9,157 nt of DNA from NCBI GenBank assembly GCA_023416895.1, contig JAEZGQ010000030.1, positions 1-9,157 of the forward strand, read 5' to 3'. The translations under genes were made by a program, and so were the position numbers. This stretch comes from Bacillota bacterium. GTDB taxonomy: Bacteria > Bacillota > Clostridia > Christensenellales > CAG-138. Below, piece after piece: positions 6,413-9,157 of the stretch; position 1 is the stretch's first letter; each line of letters begins with the position of its first letter. The notes beneath the pieces were generated by a model. It made no database searches, was not told the origin of the DNA, and saw only the letters and a list, made by a program, of their open reading frames with translations.

Positions 6413-7456
6413 TTAGTTCAAAGCGATGTAAGCATTCAAGCCACGGGGCTGATCGGGGTTCACGCCGTTTTCCACGGCCATTGAAAAGGCGAGCATTTGC
6501 GCCAAGTAAATAAAATGGATGCCACACGCGGCGAAGCTTGGTACATTCTCGATCACGAAATTTGCGGTAACCTCAGGTGGTACCTCTGTGCCCGCTTGGG
6601 TTAGCGTCAGCACGGCGGCACCGGTTTTACATAGTTCCTTTAGCATGTCCTGCTGGTAGCTATTGTCTACCTTTTGCACGGCTACGAGCGTGAGCGTATT
6701 GGAGGTTTGCAAAACCATAGGCCCATGGCGGTAGTCGAGGAAGTTGTAGGCGCTGCCGCGCAACATGGCGATCTCCGCAAACGCGAGTGCCGCTTCCTCG
6801 GCAAGCCCCGCCAGCGGCCCGTCCGCAAGTACGACGGCCTTTTCAAAGCTCATTTTGGCAATGGCCTCAAGTGCACCCCTATTATCCTTCTTGAATGCCT
6901 CGTTTTGGCGAACCGCTTCGACGACGGAGCTTTCCAACTCCGCATCCTCATTGTAAAACGCATCCAACAGCTGTATGATCGCGTACAAATTCGTAACGGT
7001 GCGCGTTTGACAAACGCTTTCATCGTACGCCCACGGAAACGATAAATTAAGCTCGCAAAGCGGAACAAGGTCATTTTCGGCCTTCATCGTGACAGATACC
7101 AGCTTGGCGTCGGTGGTTTTCCGGATATGTGCGGCGGCGCGGATGATCTCTGAGGTGAGGCCGGACCGCGAAAGCAGAACCACCACGCTGCTGTGAAGCA
7201 TGCCTTCAAAATGCGCGGGATTTACAAGGTAATCACCGCCCGCTATGGCAACCGCGCTCACATCCTTGCGGCAGTTAAAGCTATGTGCAGCGGATTTTGC
7301 AATCATGTAACTTGAGCCGCAACCTATGAAAATAAACCGTCTTTTGCGGCAGGAGGAAAAAAACGCCCGAATCGCATCCTTGCTCTCCAACATCCGCTGT
7401 ACGGTCTTTTGTAGCGCCTCATGTTGCAACATAATTTCATGTTCCGTTATATACAT
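6413..7456 (-). CDS. Double SIS-domain sugar isomerase/deglycase (FrlB/FraB/AgaS/GlmS-C class)
   Basis: 347 residues starting MYITEHEIML. The frame is open to 7501, but the ATG at 7456-7454 has GGAGG 5 bases before it and gives the usual N-terminus. SIS domain 1 (about 25-170) shows FIGCGSSY (43-50), SRSGLTSE (96-103) and ESVCQTRTVTN (146-156). SIS domain 2 (about 190-330) carries E228 and H244 (DYRHGP), 16 residues apart. GlmS has the same Glu-16-His spacing (E488/H504), and so, as I recall, does the FraB deglycase. The C-terminus ends with NPDQPRGLNAY. Enzymes of this class isomerise, deaminate or deglycate aldose/ketose 6-phosphates in the cytoplasm. There is no glutaminase domain, so it is not a GlmS synthase. 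With an ABC importer, GntR regulator and asparaginase around it, a FrlB/FraB-like deglycase is the best guess. AgaS-like deaminase/isomerase is the alternative. Confidence 0.9.
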   Translation of the reverse strand: MYITEHEIMLQHEALQKTVQRMLESKDAIRAFFSSCRKRRFIFIGCGSSYMIAKSAAHSFNCRKDVSAVAIAGGDYLVNPAHFEGMLHSSVVVLLSRSGLTSEIIRAAAHIRKTTDAKLVSVTMKAENDLVPLCELNLSFPWAYDESVCQTRTVTNLYAIIQLLDAFYNEDAELESSVVEAVRQNEAFKKDNRGALEAIAKMSFEKAVVLADGPLAGLAEEAALAFAEIAMLRGSAYNFLDYRHGPMVLQTSNTLTLVAVQKVDNSYQQDMLKELCKTGAAVLTLTQAGTEVPPEVTANFVIENVPSFAACGIHFIYLAQMLAFSMAVENGVNPDQPRGLNAYIALN

Positions 7457-7537
7457 AATGCCCTCCATATCATTCCGCATCTTGAAATCCGTCGAAATCA
7501 ATAGTAATATAGTAGTATACGTATGGACTTAAGCGAA

Positions 7538-7556
7538 TTTGTTATAATGTTATAAT
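7538..7556 (+). promoter_or_regulatory. Operator-like element copy 5 (tandem TTGTTATAAT/ATGTTATAAT)
   Basis: TTTGTTATAATGTTATAAT carries two overlapping TGTTATAAT units 8 bases apart. It contains the 13-mer TATAATGTTATAA shared exactly with the other divergent spacer. It lies just downstream of the SIS-gene -10 box, over its start point. Its two TATAAT sequences could also be -10 boxes for the regulator gene on the plus strand, although no good -35 precedes them. Confidence 0.6.
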
Positions 7557-7559
7557 GCG

Positions 7560-7588
7560 AATATACCATTGCGTTATGAGCTTGTCAA
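7560..7588 (-). promoter_or_regulatory. Promoter of the SIS gene
   Basis: On the minus strand TTGACA (7588-7583) is followed after exactly 17 bases by TATATT (7565-7560), an almost ideal sigma-A-type promoter. The start point falls near 7553, inside the operator-like tandem element, and leaves a leader of about 97 bases. Confidence 0.75.
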
Positions 7589-7606
7589 GCGACTATCGCG
7601 AAGCTC
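7578..7606. repeat. Compound inverted repeat in the regulator leader
   Basis: GAGCTT (7578-7583) pairs with AAGCTC (7601-7606), and inside this GCGA (7589-7592) pairs with TCGC (7596-7599) around CTA. It overlaps the -35 box of the SIS promoter and lies about 40 bases before the regulator start. It could be an mRNA hairpin or a second protein-binding site; no T-run follows. Confidence 0.35.
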
Positions 7607-7645
7607 AAAATTTTCTACACAAAAAAACAACATGGAGCGTACGGC

Positions 7646-8365
7646 ATGTTAGATGAAACCAGCAGCACCCCTCTTTATATTCAACTCTACCAGGATATGC
7701 TAGATAGCATTACCTCAGGCCACTGGCCGGAGGGTACCAAACTCCCCACCGAATCGGAGTTGTGCGAAAAGTACGGTGTCAGCCGCATGACGGTACGCCT
7801 TGCTCTCGACAAAATAAAAGGGCAAGGCTATCTTTATCGCAAGCAGGGTCGCGGCACTTTTGTGACCATACCGGGCATTGAGCAACCGTTGACCTCCCTT
7901 TACAGCTTTAGCGATTCCTTAGGCGGCGACGTGCGGCGCAGCAAAGTGCTCCGCTTTGCAACCCTCCCCTGCGACGAGGCGCTTGCCGAGCGTTTAGAGC
8001 TCTCCGTAGGTGATCCTGTGTTTCTGACCGTGCGAGTGCGAAGCATCGGCGACACGCCGTTTGCGTATGAATCTTCCTACATCCCTTACGCTTTCTGTCC
8101 GCTTTTGAACGCCGAAAGCATTTCAGAGCATGGCCTGTATAAGTCTCTTCAGCGGCTTGCGGGCGCAGCGCCCAACCATGCGAAGGAAACTTTCCGCGCC
8201 GTGACGCTCGGCAAACAGGCCGCCGCGCATCTCAACGGACGCGCCTCGGAACCCGCGCTTTCCATCCAGCGCCTTGCCTTCCTGAACGACCGGGTCGTGG
8301 AATACTGCGACAGCCTAGTTCGCGGCAACAAGATGACCTATCAGGTTGATCTGCATAGACTCTAA
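7646..8365 (+). CDS. GntR-family transcriptional regulator, HutC subfamily (UTRA ligand domain)
   Basis: 239 residues, typical for the HutC subfamily. The winged helix-turn-helix (about 8-75) is a textbook match: PLYIQLYQDMLDSI, LPTESELCEKYGVSRMTVRLAL and the wing QGRGTFV. A UTRA effector domain follows (about 90-235), with VFLTVRVRSIGDTPFAYESSY and the ending VVEYCDSLVRGNKMTYQVDL. UTRA domains usually bind a phosphorylated sugar or related pathway intermediate, which releases the repressor from DNA. The ATG follows GGAG by 8 bases; an ATG at 7632 hits a stop after six codons. It is divergent from the SIS gene and faces the tandem operator-like element, and matching elements lie on the transporter and asparaginase promoters. 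It is the likely local repressor of the whole locus, comparable in role to FrlR or FraR. Confidence 0.93.
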   Translation: MLDETSSTPLYIQLYQDMLDSITSGHWPEGTKLPTESELCEKYGVSRMTVRLALDKIKGQGYLYRKQGRGTFVTIPGIEQPLTSLYSFSDSLGGDVRRSKVLRFATLPCDEALAERLELSVGDPVFLTVRVRSIGDTPFAYESSYIPYAFCPLLNAESISEHGLYKSLQRLAGAAPNHAKETFRAVTLGKQAAAHLNGRASEPALSIQRLAFLNDRVVEYCDSLVRGNKMTYQVDLHRL

Positions 8366-8396
8366 AATAAATATGGATGGCATATTGATAGCAGAT

Positions 8397-8414
8397 ATTT
8401 AGCAAACGCTAAAT
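8397..8414. repeat. Perfect hairpin after the regulator gene, with a cre-like loop
   Basis: ATTTAGC (8397-8403) and GCTAAAT (8408-8414) enclose AAAC, 32 bases after the regulator stop. No T-run follows, so it would be a poor intrinsic terminator. The central GCAAACGCT fits the core of a CcpA site (GNAARCGNT), but the outer positions do not match well. Confidence 0.4.
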
Positions 8415-8482
8415 AATGGATAGAAACATGATAAGAAACACACGATACCTCCAAATTATTGAAGGAGCGCCCCCGATTATAG

Positions 8483-8500
8483 TGTGTCAAGAAAGTGGGC
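8483..8500. repeat. Possible terminal inverted repeat of an IS3-type element
   Basis: TGTGTCAAGAAAGTGGGC begins with TG and resembles IS3-family ends as I remember them. It lies on the side where the element containing the truncated orfA (8631-8873, minus) would end. I could not find its partner repeat to the right, so the boundary is tentative. Confidence 0.35.
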
Positions 8501-8517
8501 AATAAAAAGTTACGCAG

Positions 8518-8552
8518 GCTGATCTTAAAAATCCGTAGGGGTCAGCTTTTTT
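8518..8552 (+). terminator. Intrinsic terminator
   Basis: GCTGATC (8518-8524) pairs with GGTCAGC (8540-8546) around a 15-base loop, followed at once by TTTTTT. On the plus strand this would end transcription coming from the regulator gene. It appears to lie inside the insertion-sequence remnant. Confidence 0.6.
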
Positions 8553-8608
8553 CATGCCCATTGAGTGCGATGCAAATCTAGATGGAATACAGTCTCAAAA
8601 TGGGCATG
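8553..8608. repeat. 10-bp perfect inverted repeat
   Basis: CATGCCCATT (8553-8562) and AATGGGCATG (8599-8608) are exact complements 36 bases apart, inside the insertion-sequence remnant. The function is unknown; it may be part of the element's end. Confidence 0.5.
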
Positions 8609-8630
8609 TGGTTATGTACGCTCCCTAAGT

Positions 8631-8873
8631 TCATATGCAGTGCATCTCCAGATAACGGATATGCTCCTGCTCTGTCACGGCAGAATGGCCAACCTTGCGT
8701 GACCGTCTGCCGCTCTTCTTACCCCGGCCGTCAGGAAATTCGCCGTATTCTAAATACTTGCACTTCCATATTTGAATCCTGTTTTTATCGGACAGATCAT
8801 ATTTTCTGACCAGCTCCAGCATCCTTGAGCCGGCTAGATAATCTTTTACGACTTGGTATTTCTTATTCCTCAC
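8631..8873 (-). pseudogene. Truncated IS3-family transposase OrfA
   Basis: 80 codons starting at GTG (8873-8871), preceded by AAGGGAGA. The product VRNKKYQVVKDYLAG, then ELVRKYDLSDKNRIQIWKCK and YLEYGEFPDGRGKK, is the helix-turn-helix N-terminus of IS3-family OrfA proteins from Firmicutes. EQEHIRYLEM is the beginning of the leucine-zipper region, where the frame stops (HCI, then TGA) well before the normal end. No orfB catalytic (DDE) frame is found in the remaining 150 bases up to the presumed element end. This is an internally deleted, non-autonomous remnant. A longer reading from the ATG at 8918 would begin inside the hairpin and is less likely. Confidence 0.7.
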
Positions 8874-8891
8874 TCTTCTCCCTTCATTAAT

Positions 8892-8928
8892 AAAAGCCCA
8901 TAGCACTTTATGTACCATAGGCTTTTTT
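8892..8928. terminator. Bidirectional hairpin upstream of the orfA remnant
   Basis: AAAAGCCCATAG (8892-8903) pairs with CCATAGGCTTTT (8915-8926), 10 of 12 positions; on the minus strand the other two are G-T wobbles. On the plus strand TTTTTT (8923-8928) follows. Insertion sequences often carry such a terminator just before the transposase gene to stop read-in from the host. Confidence 0.6.
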
Positions 8929-8929
8929 A

Positions 8930-9049
8930 CGGTCCTCCCATTATGTTTATCTTTGGAAACGAAGCGTTTAACCCGGCGGTAAACAAATTTTATTTCCCAA
9001 GACGCAATGCTAAATGGGAATTTACCAACAACTTAATATGCGTGATTTG
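8930..9049. other. AT-rich non-coding stretch with nested inverted repeats
   Basis: I see no gene here. AAACG/CGTTT (8957-8961 and 8965-8969) forms a tiny hairpin. GGTAAA (8978-8983) pairs with TTTACC (9021-9026), enclosing TTCCCA (8994-8999) with TGGGAA (9015-9020). The nested pairs could fold in RNA, but I do not recognise a known riboswitch or RNA family. Confidence 0.35.
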
Positions 9050-9069
9050 AGAACGGAAGTTCTTTTTTT
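9050..9069 (+). terminator. Short hairpin with seven-T run, or SOS-box-like site
   Basis: AGAAC-GGAA-GTTCT is followed by a run of T to 9069, as in a weak intrinsic terminator. The core GAAC-N4-GTTC (9051-9062) also has the form of the LexA operator of Gram-positive bacteria, about 50 bases upstream of a predicted promoter. The T-run favours a terminator. Confidence 0.4.
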
Positions 9070-9113
9070 ATGATTCATTCATATCACATTGTTCGTGCGA
9101 TACTGCTTTCAGC

Positions 9114-9143
9114 TTGTATTCTGGTATAAAATTAATATATAAT
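9114..9143 (+). promoter_or_regulatory. Promoter pointing out of the window to the right
   Basis: TTGTAT (9114-9119) is followed after 18 bases by TATAAT (9138-9143), a perfect -10 box. The start point would fall near 9150, inside the palindrome at 9143-9154. The gene it drives lies beyond the window. Confidence 0.55.
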
Positions 9144-9154
9144 GACTATAGTCA
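9143..9154. promoter_or_regulatory. 12-bp perfect palindrome over the predicted start point
   Basis: TGACTATAGTCA is perfectly symmetric, overlaps the last base of the -10 box and covers the start point, the classic place for a repressor. It has no copies elsewhere in the window and differs from the TTGTTATWAT elements, so a different regulator is likely. Confidence 0.5.
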
Positions 9155-9157
9155 CTT

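Larger units (their letters stand above)
8481..8929 (-). mobile_element. IS3-type insertion-sequence remnant (boundaries approximate)
   Basis: This covers a presumed end repeat, a terminator, an inverted repeat, the truncated orfA and a protective hairpin before orfA. The arrangement is that of an IS3-family element that lost the 3' part of orfA and all of orfB. The right end is not defined because no partner of the 8483-8500 repeat was recognised. Confidence 0.5.

Noticed and set aside
7457..7501. A longer start for the SIS protein (15 extra residues).
   Set aside because: GGAGG lies directly before the ATG at 7456, inside the would-be extension.
8930..9157. A partner end repeat for the insertion-sequence remnant.
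   Set aside because: I searched by eye for the complement of TGTGTCAAGAAAGTGGGC and found no convincing match, so the right boundary was left open.
1..9157. tRNA, rRNA, CRISPR array, phage, toxin-antitoxin or defence genes.
   Set aside because: None has any support in the sequence; no regularly spaced direct repeats and no tRNA-like cloverleaf were seen.

Overview
The window looks like a piece of a Clostridia-type (Firmicutes) chromosome. The genes have strong AGGAGG-like ribosome binding sites, sigma-A-type promoters, a lipoprotein sugar-binding protein, and a CUT1 sugar ABC transporter with no ATPase gene of its own. Coding DNA is of moderate G+C, the spacers are AT-rich, and the right end (after about 8370) is clearly AT-richer. 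Species cannot be assigned from this evidence.

Layout. Minus strand, from about 5250 leftwards: solute-binding lipoprotein (3774-5153), two CUT1 permeases (2774-3676 and 1932-2774), a xylose-isomerase-like TIM-barrel epimerase/isomerase (1029-1925), and an ADP-ribosylglycohydrolase-family protein that runs off the left edge (1-964). Divergent from this operon is an asparaginase of the Rhizobium etli type (5434-6399, plus strand). It converges, with 13 bases between the stops, on a two-SIS-domain sugar isomerase/deglycase (6413-7456, minus). Divergent from the SIS gene is a GntR/HutC-type regulator with a UTRA domain (7646-8365, plus). From 8370 to the end there is no intact gene: an insertion-sequence remnant with a truncated IS3-type orfA, several hairpins, and a promoter with a 12-bp palindrome that points out of the window.

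How it may work together. SIS protein + binding protein + two permeases + GntR/UTRA regulator is the gene set of the Bacillus subtilis frl locus for Amadori compounds (fructosyl-amino acids). E. coli FrlC is a TIM-barrel 3-epimerase, which the 1029-1925 gene resembles at fold level. A SIS deglycase with an asparaginase and a GntR regulator is the theme of the Salmonella fra locus for fructose-asparagine. My best model is an uptake and breakdown locus for a glycated or glycosylated amino acid, plausibly fructosyl-asparagine. It uses an unrelated, cytoplasmic, R. etli-type asparaginase and an ADP-ribosylglycohydrolase-fold enzyme of unknown role. The sugar kinase the pathway would need is not in this window. 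This is inference; the sugar and the amino acid are not proven by the sequence.

Control. Both divergent spacers carry copies of a TTGTTATWAT element, three of them on the binding-protein promoter. They share an exact 13-mer, TATAATGTTATAA. The likely reader is the GntR protein encoded here.
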